Origin: Pseudomonadota bacterium
GTDB lineage: Bacteria > Myxococcota_A > UBA796 > SXON01
Assembly (NCBI GenBank): GCA_030684355.1
Contig: JAUXTN010000210.1
Coordinates: 62,001 to 126,000, forward strand
DNA: 64,000 nt
Direction of reading: 5' to 3'
A program made the translations under genes and the position numbers. The first letter of the stretch is position 1. Every line of letters begins with the position of its first letter. This document shows, in pieces, positions 9,217 to 17,129 of the stretch. The notes under the pieces were generated by a model. That model saw only the letters and a program-made list of their open reading frames with translations, did not search any database and was not told where the DNA came from.

Positions 9217-10679
9217 GGGGGGCTCCGATCCGTCTTCGCGTCGTGCCAGGTGAGGAGGCCCCAGCGGTGGGGCAGGCGTACGATCCCGTGATCCTCGACG
9301 TCCTGGGAGACCGTGAGCTCGTAGAGCTGGTTGTGCCAGACGTGCGGGGTCACGTGCCCCTGGTCGAAGATGGCGATCGAGACCCGGTAGGTGCCGGCGA
9401 GGAGGGGGAGCGCGGGATAATGGACGAAGAAGGTATAAACTCCGTGGTAGTCCCCCTCCAGCACCCCATCGAACCGGGTGTTGGGCCCGAACACGTACAC
9501 GCCGTCGTTCCGGAAGAGCGCGACCCCGAAGATGGGGTTCACGATCGACTCGGTCGTGCGGAAGGTGACCGCCACCACCAGGCTCTCGCCCGTTCGGAAG
9601 CGCTCGCGCTCGTGGCCCTGCGCGTCGAGGAGCTGCACCCGCAGGATCCGCGCCTCTCCGGTGCCGGCGACGAGCATGCGGTCGCCGTCCACGTGGCGCG
9701 GGGCCTCGCCGGGGGCCTCGGCGAACAGGGCGGCGGGGTCGTCCGGCGCGCAGGCGACCTCGAGGGTGTCGCGGAGGGCGGGATCCTCTTCGGAGACGCG
9801 GGACGCCGGGAGGGTGACCACCCGCTCGACACCGCCGGGCAGCGGACGCAGGGTGGGGCGCGGGGGCGCGTCGGGGGCGGCCGGGGCGACCCGCACGCGG
9901 TCGAGCTCGAGATAGCGCTCGATCACCTCGCGCGGGGGCCCGATGACGCGCGGACGGCCCCGGTCGAGCCACAGGACCTCGTCGCAGAGCGAGCGCACGG
10001 CGTGCAGGTCGTGGGAGACCAGCACCAGGGTCGCGCCATCCCGCACGGCCTGCTCGATGCGCCGAACGCACTTGCGCTGGAAGTACTGGTCGCCGACAGC
10101 GAGCACCTCGTCGATGAGGAGGATCTCGGCGTCCACGTGCATCGCCACGGCGAACCCGAGCCGAAGGTTCATGCCCGTGGAGTAGGTGCGGACCGGGTAG
10201 TCGATGAAGTCGCCCAGCTCGGCGAACCGGATGATCTCGGGGATGCGCTCCTGGATCAACGCGGGATCGAGGCCGAGGAGCGAGCACGTGAGCTGGATGT
10301 TCTCGCGGCCGGTGAACGTGTCGTGGAAGCCGACGCCGAGGTCGAGGAGGGTCGCCATGCGCCCGTGCACGCCCAGTCCGCCCTCGGTCGGCTCGGTGAT
10401 CCCGGCGAGGAGCCGCAGGAGCGTGCTCTTCCCGGCCCCGTTCGAGCCGATGACCCCGAAGGCCCGGCCCCGCTCGACGCGGAACGAGAGGCCGCGCAAC
10501 GCCCAGTGCTCCACGTGGTGCGTGCGGTTGCCCACCAGCTCGAAGAAGCGGCTCCGGTCGTTCGGGTAGATGTCGAACCGCTTGCCAAGGCCGTCGACCT
10601 CCAGCAGGACGTCCGGCGGGGGCGAGGGGGCCACGGGATGCTGCACGGAGAGGCCCTCGGCGGTGAGCGGGCAAATCAC
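9213..10679 (-). CDS. Wzt-type polysaccharide ABC transporter ATPase with C-terminal glycan-binding domain
   Basis: ATP-binding subunit of a polysaccharide exporter, about 488 residues. The N-terminal half has Walker A GSNGAGKST, the signature region YSTGMNLRLGFAVAM, Walker B ILLIDEVLAVGD and the H-loop VSHD. After a Pro-rich linker the last 150 residues form a beta domain like that of Wzt proteins, which bind the end of the exported glycan (LLDAQGHERERF, then LAGTYRVSIAIFD and LTWHDAKTD). The start is uncertain: GTG at 10679 is used, and a GTG 33 bases later is an alternative. No Wzm-type permease is nearby, because the upstream side is a divergent nuclease gene. It is coupled to the glycosyltransferase. 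Confidence 0.88.
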   Translation of the reverse strand: MICPLTAEGLSVQHPVAPSPPPDVLLEVDGLGKRFDIYPNDRSRFFELVGNRTHHVEHWALRGLSFRVERGRAFGVIGSNGAGKSTLLRLLAGITEPTEGGLGVHGRMATLLDLGVGFHDTFTGRENIQLTCSLLGLDPALIQERIPEIIRFAELGDFIDYPVRTYSTGMNLRLGFAVAMHVDAEILLIDEVLAVGDQYFQRKCVRRIEQAVRDGATLVLVSHDLHAVRSLCDEVLWLDRGRPRVIGPPREVIERYLELDRVRVAPAAPDAPPRPTLRPLPGGVERVVTLPASRVSEEDPALRDTLEVACAPDDPAALFAEAPGEAPRHVDGDRMLVAGTGEARILRVQLLDAQGHERERFRTGESLVVAVTFRTTESIVNPIFGVALFRNDGVYVFGPNTRFDGVLEGDYHGVYTFFVHYPALPLLAGTYRVSIAIFDQGHVTPHVWHNQLYELTVSQDVEDHGIVRLPHRWGLLTWHDAKTDRSPP

Positions 10680-10697
10680 ATGCTACCCTGTGCGAGC

Positions 10698-11204
10698 ATG
10701 TCCGTGGCGCGCTCAATCCTCTTCCTGCTGGTGGGCTGCCGGGGGATCGACTCCGTGGCCATCGTCGCCGGTGACCACTGCGCCTCCGATCGCGAGGCCA
10801 ACGTCGCATGCGCTCGCGACGGCGACACCCTCGAGCTGGAGGCCTGCGGCGGCGAAGCCGTGCGGCTCCTCGGGATCAACGCGCCCGAGATCGCGCACAG
10901 CAGCGCCGAGGTCGACGAGTGCTTCGGGCTGGAGGCCGCCACGTGGATGGCCGACCGCCTCGTGGGGGTAGACGTGCGCCTGGAGTTCGACGCGACCTGC
11001 ACCGACATCTACGACCGAACACTTGCCTATGTCTGGGTGGTCGAAGACGACGGCACGGAGACCCTCATCAACGAGGAGATCCTGAAGGCCGGCTACGCCC
11101 GGGTCTACGAGGACTTCGACGACATCCGCCTCGCGGATCGCCTCTACGCGGCCGAGGCCGACGCCCAGGCGATCAACGCCGGGCTCTGGCAGGTCTGTGA
11201 GTAG
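10698..11204 (+). CDS. Staphylococcal-nuclease-like lipoprotein
   Basis: A 168-residue thermonuclease (SNase) homologue predicted to be lipid-anchored. The start gives MSVARSILFLLVGC, with the lipobox Cys at 14. The OB-fold catalytic residues can be placed by alignment: D41 and D43 with T44 in ARDGDT, R56 in VRLLG, E64 in INAPE and R107 in YDRTLAYVW, matching the Asp, Arg35, Glu43 and Arg87 set of SNase. So calcium-dependent phosphodiesterase activity outside the cytoplasm is plausible. Five further Cys may form disulfides. It begins a four-gene operon in which each gene overlaps the next, and it is divergent from the Wzt-type ATPase. Confidence 0.87.
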   Translation: MSVARSILFLLVGCRGIDSVAIVAGDHCASDREANVACARDGDTLELEACGGEAVRLLGINAPEIAHSSAEVDECFGLEAATWMADRLVGVDVRLEFDATCTDIYDRTLAYVWVVEDDGTETLINEEILKAGYARVYEDFDDIRLADRLYAAEADAQAINAGLWQVCE

Positions 11205-12135
11205 GGCCGTCGCGGCGACGTCGGGCCAGCGGGCGGCGCCGGCCCTCGTCGGCCTGCTGGACGGGGTCCTCGCCTGGCGCGCCCAGACGAGCGACGAGAT
11301 CGAGTCCTCCCTGGCGACCATCGCCGAGGAGGAGCGCACCATCCGGCGGCGCATGGACGAGGCCCAGCGGCAGTACACGGCCCTGACCTCCCTGCGTCAC
11401 GAGCAGGAGGAGCGCCGGTTGAGCCTCGACGAGGAGACCATCCGTCGGAAGCGCATTCGTGTTCGTGAGGCCCTGGAGATCGACCGGGCCCTCCTCGCGG
11501 AGCGGGCCGGCGCGCTGCATGCCCGGGTCACCCGCCGGGACCTCGAGCTCGGCGCCGGGCTCGACGCCCCCGACATGATCGAGGCCGTGACCGAGTACCT
11601 GGATGCCCAGGAGCGCGCCGCCGCGCTGCGCGGGGGCCTCGTCGCCGCGCCCGAAGAGCTCATCTCGGCGCACGCCCGGGCCCGCCTCGAGCCCTACCTG
11701 CGCGCGGCCTCGTCGCCGCCCCCCTCACTCGGCTTGCCGGCCGCTGCGGTCGGCGTCGTCGTCTCGGTGGACCCTCCGGAGGGCCGCCCCGAGGCGCTGC
11801 TCCTCGTCTTGCCCGTGCCCTGGGCGGTCTACGGCGAGGCGACGGTCCGGGAGGAGGACCTCTGCTCGCTGCTCGCGTACCGGATCGTGGCGGCCATCCA
11901 GACCGTCCTCGCGGACGTGGGGGCGCCGGACGCCCTCGTCCGCTTCGATGAGCTGCAGGGGAACCTCGCCGTCCAGGTGTGGCTCGGCGACACGCTGGTG
12001 GCCCCCGACCTGCGCGAGCGGGTCCTCGAGTGCGTGGCCACGGCGGTGGAGGGCGCTCGCGAGCTCCAGGCCGCTGCGGTCGAGGTCTGCGCCGTCTGGC
12101 TGACCCCCGACCTGCTCGCCGAGGCTTCCTCGTGA
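11197..12135 (+). CDS. Coiled-coil protein of unknown function
   Basis: A 312-residue protein with no family I recognise. Residues about 30-110 are strongly charged and heptad-like, with runs of Glu, Arg and Leu, so a long coiled coil is likely. After a short Pro/Ser linker near residue 170 comes a compact alpha/beta part (AVGVVVSVDPPEGRPEALLLVLPVPWAVYGE) of about 130 residues. There is no signal peptide or membrane helix. The GTG start overlaps the nuclease stop by eight bases, and the stop overlaps the next gene by four, so it is made with its neighbours. A scaffold or complex-assembly role is inference only. Confidence 0.75.
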   Translation: MSRAVAATSGQRAAPALVGLLDGVLAWRAQTSDEIESSLATIAEEERTIRRRMDEAQRQYTALTSLRHEQEERRLSLDEETIRRKRIRVREALEIDRALLAERAGALHARVTRRDLELGAGLDAPDMIEAVTEYLDAQERAAALRGGLVAAPEELISAHARARLEPYLRAASSPPPSLGLPAAAVGVVVSVDPPEGRPEALLLVLPVPWAVYGEATVREEDLCSLLAYRIVAAIQTVLADVGAPDALVRFDELQGNLAVQVWLGDTLVAPDLRERVLECVATAVEGARELQAAAVEVCAVWLTPDLLAEASS

Positions 12136-12620
12136 CCCTCGATCTCGACGCCCTGCGCCCGTGGAGCGTGCTTCGCGTCGCCAACGCCCTCGATCTGCAC
12201 CCGTTCGAGGTCATCCGCATCCTCGCCACGGACGGGAGCCTGCCCCGGGACCTGCGCCTGCGCCCTCAGGACGTTGCGCGCGTGGTCGAGGCGGGTGGGC
12301 TCGAGGCGTGGTGGGATCCCGCCGAAGCGTCCGAGCGTACGACCGCATTGCTGGTGCGGGCCCTGGCGCGGGAGCTCCTCGCCAGGGGGGTGGTCGAGCC
12401 CACGTGGACGCGCGCAGATAATCTCTTTCGCGGCCTTGAACCGGCGGAGCAGGGTGTCGTGCGACGCGCCGTGAACGCCTGGATCCGCAGAGGCGCGATG
12501 GGCAGCCGGATGTCTCCCCGAGGCATGGAGCTCACGACGCGAGCGTCGGCTGTGGGCGACTTCGCCGCGCTTGCCGAGAGCGGGACCGGGGCCTATTGCG
12601 GGCTCCTGGAGGACGGATGA
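12132..12620 (+). CDS. Hypothetical protein of the nuclease-PEGA operon
   Basis: A 162-residue cytoplasmic-looking protein that I cannot assign. It is mostly alpha-helical, Arg/Ala/Leu-rich, with two Trp early and a helix-turn pattern around residues 12-45 (VLRVANALDLHPFEVIRILATDG). There is no signal peptide. GTG overlaps the TGA of the coiled-coil gene in a GTGA junction, and its own TGA lies inside the ATGA start of the PEGA gene, so all are translationally coupled. The short N-terminal helix pair could be a nucleic-acid or protein interaction module, but no specific residues support a function. Confidence 0.7.
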   Translation: MTLDLDALRPWSVLRVANALDLHPFEVIRILATDGSLPRDLRLRPQDVARVVEAGGLEAWWDPAEASERTTALLVRALARELLARGVVEPTWTRADNLFRGLEPAEQGVVRRAVNAWIRRGAMGSRMSPRGMELTTRASAVGDFAALAESGTGAYCGLLEDG

Positions 12621-14218
12621 GCGACCGCGGGCGATCACGGCTGTTCGGGCGGCCGGGCGAGCTGCTGGTGGACGAGCAGGCGCCACGGATCAACATGCCC
12701 TCGCCACCCGTGCGCATGCGCGCTCCGGACGAGCGGGCCGAGGCCGCCCTCTTGGGGCCCGATCCGGCGGAAGAGGATGCCTTGCCCACGCGGGGTGGGC
12801 CCCTCCAGGTCTTCGTCGGGAAGCCGCCGGGCGAGACCCAGGCACGGAGGACTGGCGACACCTTGCCGGGCGCGCTGATGTCCGACGCGATGGACCAGCT
12901 CGGCGACGCCTTCGGGCGCCGCGCCGCCCCGCCGCGGGCCCAGTCCCCCGCTCCCCCTCCGCCCGGCGTCCGCGTCGCCGCGCGGGGCACGGCCTCGCCG
13001 CGCCCACCCGAGCCCCCCGCCGCCTTGCCGCCCTCCACGACCCAGCGCGCCCGGGCCCCGGGCATCGCCACCGCCGCGGCCCGCGTCCGGGGGAACGATC
13101 CCCGCGTCGACCTCGTGCCGCCGAACCTGTACGCGGACGAGGAGCGCACGAACATCGAGGCCTCGACCCCGCAGGGGTTCGACGGGCTCCGACCGCCGGA
13201 CCGCGGAGATGCGCGCTCGTCCGAGCCGTCGCCCTGGGTGGACCTTCGGCCCACTCGGCCGGCCGCGCAGGACTTCAACGACATGCGGATCCCCCCGCGC
13301 TCGGCGGATTTCGACACGGGCGGCCACGAGCAGACGGACAACGGGGAGAGGATGGTCCCGTTCGGGGAGCTCACGCCGACCGGGGTGAAGCCCGGCACGG
13401 CGTTCCCGGGCCTCGTCGCGGTGGCCGCGCCGCTTACGACGCCCCCGCCCCCCGCCCCGCCGTTCGCGCCGGCCCCGCCCCTCGCGGCGGCTCCGTCGCC
13501 CGCGGCGCCGGTGACCCCGTTGTCCATCGCGTCCACGTTGCCTCGGCCCGCGCCCAAGCGGTCCGCGCCGCGCCTACGCCGTTCGATGATCGCGGCCGCC
13601 GCCGTGCTCGTGCTGGTCGCGGGCGTCGGTGCCTGGCGTTGGCAGCAGACCCGCCCGGGGATGGCGGTGGGGCCGCGCAACGCGGTCGCGTCCGTGACCG
13701 CGGTCGCCGAGAGCCTGGCACCCGAGAAGAAGGTTGCCCTGCCCGAGACCCCCACGGGCGCCACCGCGGATCCCGCGCTGGTGGTGCCGCCGGTCGCCGA
13801 CCCGGCCCCCAGCGACGTCCCGGCGGTAGTGCCGCCGGTGGAGGTCCCCCCCGCGCCGATCCCGATCGCTGCCGAGCCCGTCCCCGTCGTCGCCCCGCCC
13901 ATCCCTGCGCCGGCGCCCGCGCCGGTCGTGCTCCCGCCGCGCGCCGCGACCCCGCTCCCCGCCGCCCCGACGACGCCAAACGTCGAGGAGCGCCGTGGAA
14001 ACCTGCAAGCCGCCACCGGCGTGCTCCAGGTCATTTGTAACCGCAAAGCGACGATCTACGTGAACAACGTCAAGATGGGCACCACCGCCGACAGCCGGCC
14101 CGTCGAGCTGACCGCGGGAACCCACCGCGTGAAGGTCGTCGGCTCCAACGGGCGGAGCCGGTCGATGGACGTGCGGATCGACGCCGGCCGCCCCAGCATG
14201 GTGAAGTTCGAGCTGTAG
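12617..14218 (+). CDS. Pro-rich single-pass membrane protein with C-terminal PEGA-type domain
   Basis: A 533-residue protein. Residues 1-320 are low in secondary structure, rich in Pro, Ala and Arg and presumably cytoplasmic. One membrane helix follows at about 322-343 (MIAAAAVLVLVAGVGAWRW). A Pro/Ala/Val-rich stalk of about 110 residues leads to a C-terminal PEGA-like beta domain (468-533), with GVLQVICNRKATIYVN, an extended strand, ELTAGTHRVKV and a terminal strand. PEGA domains are common in extracytoplasmic proteins of myxobacteria. The start is set by GGAGG before the ATG at 12617, overlapping the previous stop. It ends the operon that begins with the nuclease lipoprotein, so both end products face the envelope. 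Confidence 0.8.
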   Translation: MSDRGRSRLFGRPGELLVDEQAPRINMPSPPVRMRAPDERAEAALLGPDPAEEDALPTRGGPLQVFVGKPPGETQARRTGDTLPGALMSDAMDQLGDAFGRRAAPPRAQSPAPPPPGVRVAARGTASPRPPEPPAALPPSTTQRARAPGIATAAARVRGNDPRVDLVPPNLYADEERTNIEASTPQGFDGLRPPDRGDARSSEPSPWVDLRPTRPAAQDFNDMRIPPRSADFDTGGHEQTDNGERMVPFGELTPTGVKPGTAFPGLVAVAAPLTTPPPPAPPFAPAPPLAAAPSPAAPVTPLSIASTLPRPAPKRSAPRLRRSMIAAAAVLVLVAGVGAWRWQQTRPGMAVGPRNAVASVTAVAESLAPEKKVALPETPTGATADPALVVPPVADPAPSDVPAVVPPVEVPPAPIPIAAEPVPVVAPPIPAPAPAPVVLPPRAATPLPAAPTTPNVEERRGNLQAATGVLQVICNRKATIYVNNVKMGTTADSRPVELTAGTHRVKVVGSNGRSRSMDVRIDAGRPSMVKFEL

Positions 14219-14234
14219 GTCGCTCCGGCGCGGA

Positions 14235-14927
14235 TCAGGCGGGCGCGGCGGTCTTCGGTGGCCGCGCGCCGAAGATCGCGGTCCCGACGCGCACCAGCGT
14301 GGCGCCGTGCCGGATCGCGACCGCGTAGTCGTGGCTCATGCCCATCGAGAGCTCGTCGAGGGGCAGGCCAGCGGCCCGCCCGCGCGCGGCGAGATCGGCC
14401 AGTGCGGCGAAGTAGGGGCCCGCGGCGTCGGGGTCCTCGACCGCGGGCGGGATGCACATCAGGCCGCGCAGGGTGACACCGGGGAGCCGGGCGACGGACT
14501 CCGCGAGGGCGAGGGCGTCGGCCGGGAGCACCCCGCTCTTCTGCGGCTCCTCGCCGATGTTCACGCCGAGGAGTACGCCGGTGGGCGTCGGGCCCGATCG
14601 CTTGCCGATCTCCTCGGCGAGCGCGAGGCTGTCGACGTCGTGGACCAGCGTGGCCCGCCCGACGACATGCTTCACCTTGTTGCGCTGCAACGAGCCGATG
14701 AAGTGCCACCGCACCGGCGCGGTCACCGTCTCGGCCTTGTCGCGCAGCTCCTGGGCGTAGTTCTCGCCGAAGTCGACCTGGCCGGCGGCCACCGCCTCGA
14801 GGATGGAGGCGACGGGCTGGAGCTTGGAGACGGCGACGAGCCGGACCGACTCGACGGGGCGACCGGCGGCGACGGCGGCGTCGCGCAGGGTGGCGCGCAC
14901 GCGGTCGAGGTTCTCGGCGATGCTCAT
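14235..14927 (-). CDS. YggS/PLPBP-family pyridoxal phosphate homeostasis protein
   Basis: A 230-residue pyridoxal-phosphate-binding protein of the YggS/PROSC family, which buffers PLP and affects amino-acid and vitamin B6 balance without a known reaction. The PLP Lys is K35 in LVAVSKLQP. DFGENYAQEL, WHFIGSLQRNK and the late SMGMSHDYAVAI segment are family signatures in the right order, and the length is typical. Its ATG overlaps the Maf stop by four bases (ATGA), so it is the last gene of an operon of four that starts at 16458. The neighbouring PEGA gene is convergent, 16 bases away. Confidence 0.95.
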   Translation of the reverse strand: MSIAENLDRVRATLRDAAVAAGRPVESVRLVAVSKLQPVASILEAVAAGQVDFGENYAQELRDKAETVTAPVRWHFIGSLQRNKVKHVVGRATLVHDVDSLALAEEIGKRSGPTPTGVLLGVNIGEEPQKSGVLPADALALAESVARLPGVTLRGLMCIPPAVEDPDAAGPYFAALADLAARGRAAGLPLDELSMGMSHDYAVAIRHGATLVRVGTAIFGARPPKTAAPA

Positions 14928-15475
14928 GGGCCTCCGAAGCGCGCGAGGAGCGCGAGGGTCTCCCGCAACGGGAGCCCGATCACGTTGGTGTAGCTGCCGC
15001 GGAGGCGGTCCACCAGCGCGCCGCCATGGCCCTGGATGCCGTAGCCGCCGGCCTTGTCGTAGGGCTCGCCCGTCGCGAGGTACCAGGCGATGTCCCGCTC
15101 GGAGAGCACGCGGAAGCCGACCTGGGTGGCGCAGACGCGCTCGTGGAGCCGATCCGCGACCCGGAGCGCCACCGCGGTGTAGACCGTGTGCGTGCGGCCG
15201 GACAGGGCGAGCAGCAGGGAGCGCGCCTCTTCGGGCCCAGCCGGCTTCCCGAGCACCGCGCCGTCGAGCGACACCACGGTGTCCGCGGCGAGGACCCGAT
15301 CGCCGGGCACGGCGAGGGCCTTCTCACGGGCCACCCGCCGCGCGTAGGGGCGCGGCGCCTCCGCCTCGTGAACCCGCTCGTCGAGATCCGCCGGGCGCAC
15401 CTCGAACACGACGCCCGCGCTCTCGAGGAGCTGGCGACGTCGCGGAGACGCGCTCGCGAGGATCAACGGTGCCAT
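14924..15475 (-). CDS. maf: Maf-like nucleoside triphosphate pyrophosphatase
   Basis: A 183-residue Maf protein, a housecleaning pyrophosphatase that hydrolyses dTTP/UTP or modified nucleotides in the cytoplasm and was first linked to septum inhibition. Visible signatures are SASPRRRQLL at 8-17, the catalytic ADTVV, GKP, the middle GYGIQG and the terminal GSYTNVIGLPL, all in family order. The ATG is immediately next to the TAG of the thioesterase gene upstream and its stop overlaps yggS, so the group is a tight operon. Which Maf subgroup (dTTP/UTP or m7GTP type) it belongs to is not settled here. Confidence 0.96.
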   Translation of the reverse strand: MAPLILASASPRRRQLLESAGVVFEVRPADLDERVHEAEAPRPYARRVAREKALAVPGDRVLAADTVVSLDGAVLGKPAGPEEARSLLLALSGRTHTVYTAVALRVADRLHERVCATQVGFRVLSERDIAWYLATGEPYDKAGGYGIQGHGGALVDRLRGSYTNVIGLPLRETLALLARFGGP

Positions 15476-15967
15476 CTACCCGCGTTGCGCCTCGAGCGCG
15501 CTGCGGTGCCGCAGGCGGCTCTGCCGACGGAGGTCGGCTTCGGCCTCGCGCCGGATCTCCTCCGCGGACTCCGCGAGGAGGTTCGGCACCGGCGCGGGCC
15601 GCCCGTCCACGAGGGACACGAAGGTCGTGTACGCGCTCGCGGTGTGCGTGCGCTCGCCGGTGAGGGGGTCTTCGCCCTCGACGCGCACCCCGACCTCGAC
15701 CGAGCGGTTCCACGCCGCGTTTACGGACGCGCGGAAGATCGCGATGTGGCCGCGCTGGATGGGGTGCAGGAAGTGGAGCTCGTCGATCGAGACCGTCACC
15801 ACCTGGGTGCGGCAGAAGCGCTGCGCCGAGATCGCCGCGCACATGTCGATCCACGCCGCGACCTGGCCGCCGAAGATCGTCCCGATGGCGTTGGTGTACT
15901 GCGGGAGCACGAGCTGGGTCAGCTCCACGCGGGTGACATGGGCGGGGACGATGGCGCGCTCGCTCAC
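15476..15967 (-). CDS. Acyl-CoA thioesterase, hotdog fold
   Basis: A 163-residue thioesterase of the YciA/BFIT-like hotdog group, which hydrolyses acyl-CoA to free acid in the cytoplasm. The motif NAIGTIFGGQVAAWIDMCAAI contains the catalytic-region Gly-Gly and Asp typical of the family, followed by the strand DELHFLHPIQRGHIAIF and the late strands of the domain. The C-terminal 30 residues are charged and helical (Arg/Glu-rich). The GTG start overlaps the stop of the upstream exported gene by four bases, and Maf follows without a gap. Confidence 0.92.
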   Translation of the reverse strand: MSERAIVPAHVTRVELTQLVLPQYTNAIGTIFGGQVAAWIDMCAAISAQRFCRTQVVTVSIDELHFLHPIQRGHIAIFRASVNAAWNRSVEVGVRVEGEDPLTGERTHTASAYTTFVSLVDGRPAPVPNLLAESAEEIRREAEADLRRQSRLRHRSALEAQRG

Positions 15968-16458
15968 TTCTTCTTGAACCAGGCGCTCACCTGGAGCGTT
16001 CCGCCGTACGCGAGGCCCACCTTGCCGGTGAGCAGGTTCGAGGCGCCGATCACCGGCACGATGTACATGCCGAAGCCCATGCCCTGCTTCATCTCGGCGC
16101 CCATGCGCAGCTGGGCCAGGGCCTGCCAGCCCACGGAGTCGAACCCGGTGTCCGCGTGGAGGGTCACCGAGCCGCCGGGCATCAGGACGCCCTCGACGTC
16201 GGCCGCCACCTTGCGCTTCATCGCGATGCCGGAGACATCGACCCCGAGGTCGAGGTACTTGTTCGGCAGTTCGCCGATGAGATCGAGCAGGTGCACCTGC
16301 ACGAGGACGCCGCTGGCCCGGTAGTCGAGCGTGGGTGCCTGGATGCCGAGCGCAGCGCCGTCGTTGGTGCCGCCCATGTAGGCGGTCATGCCGAAGCCGG
16401 CGTGGGCCGGCGTAGCGCTCGCCAGCGCGAGTCCGAGCAGCGCGAGGAACTTCTTCAT
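15964..16458 (-). CDS. Small exported protein, probable envelope protein
   Basis: A 164-residue protein with a clear Sec signal peptide (MKKFLALLGLALASATPAHA, cut after AHA). The mature part is Gly/Leu/Met-rich with alternating hydrophobic residues and ends in an aromatic strand (VSAWFKKK), suggesting a small outer-membrane or periplasmic beta protein. No family is recognised. AGGAGG lies five bases before the ATG. A TTGACA at 16511-16516 on this strand could be a -35 box, though I see no good -10. It begins the operon with the thioesterase, Maf and YggS genes. Confidence 0.75.
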   Translation of the reverse strand: MKKFLALLGLALASATPAHAGFGMTAYMGGTNDGAALGIQAPTLDYRASGVLVQVHLLDLIGELPNKYLDLGVDVSGIAMKRKVAADVEGVLMPGGSVTLHADTGFDSVGWQALAQLRMGAEMKQGMGFGMYIVPVIGASNLLTGKVGLAYGGTLQVSAWFKKK

Positions 16459-16550
16459 GCAGGCCTCCTATAGGTTCTACAGCCGTAGGAGAACACGCGG
16501 AGTCTTGCCGTGTCAAGCCTGCAGTTGCGCCGATGGCTCACAGTGGCGTT

Positions 16551-17120
16551 TCAAAGCCAGGGTACCGGGCCTCGACGGTGCATGGGCTCGGCGTTCGCCG
16601 TCGGGGGGAGGGCGTGCAGATCGTCGGGCCCGTGCCCGTCGAACAGCGCCACGATGCCACGCAGCACGCTCCCGTGGCCCACCACGAGGGTGGGGGTGCC
16701 ATCGTCCCAGTGGCGGAGCGCGGCGAGGGCCCGGCGGACGGCCGTGGACCGGCTCTCCCCACCCGGGGGACCGAGGTCCCACGGGAGGAGGTAGCGCTCG
16801 CGCCGCCCGTCGGCGGTGCACTCCACGATGGGCGCCCGTTGGAGCACCCCGAGGTGCCGCTCCCGGAGGTCGGCGAGCGTGTGGACCGGCACCGCCCGCC
16901 CGTTCAGGGCGAGGCGCGCGGTGTGTCGGGCGCGCCCCAGATCGCTCACGAGGCACCGCCCGATCTGGACGCCCGCGAGGAGCTCAGCCGCCAGGCGCGC
17001 TTGCTCCTCTCCGCGCGCGGTCAACACCACGTCCTCCCAGCCGGAGAGCCAGCCGGCCGCATTGGCGACCGACTCTCCGTGTCGGAGGAAGATCCACGAG
17101 GTGCTGCCGCGGAGGCTCAC
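16551..17120 (-). CDS. Histidine phosphatase (phosphoglycerate-mutase-like)
   Basis: A 189-residue cytoplasmic phosphatase of the branch-1 histidine phosphatase superfamily. The phosphorylated His is H14 in LRHGES. The second-shell R-x-x-x-T segment LGRARHTARL, the acid RERHLGVL near 86-93, and the distal VVGHGSVLRG with H149 complete the catalytic pocket. The length is usual for small phosphatases of the CobC/GpmB kind, and the substrate is open. Its 3' end lies about 90 bases from the start of the exported gene at 16458. Upstream, nine bases separate it from the end of the glutamate dehydrogenase gene on the same strand. Confidence 0.93.
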   Translation of the reverse strand: MSLRGSTSWIFLRHGESVANAAGWLSGWEDVVLTARGEEQARLAAELLAGVQIGRCLVSDLGRARHTARLALNGRAVPVHTLADLRERHLGVLQRAPIVECTADGRRERYLLPWDLGPPGGESRSTAVRRALAALRHWDDGTPTLVVGHGSVLRGIVALFDGHGPDDLHALPPTANAEPMHRRGPVPWL

Positions 17121-17129
17121 GACGTGCTC

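Noticed and set aside
16487-16516. Sigma-70 promoter before the exported gene at 16458
   Set aside because: TTGACA is present, but no hexamer at 16-18 base spacing resembles TATAAT, so I did not list it as a promoter.
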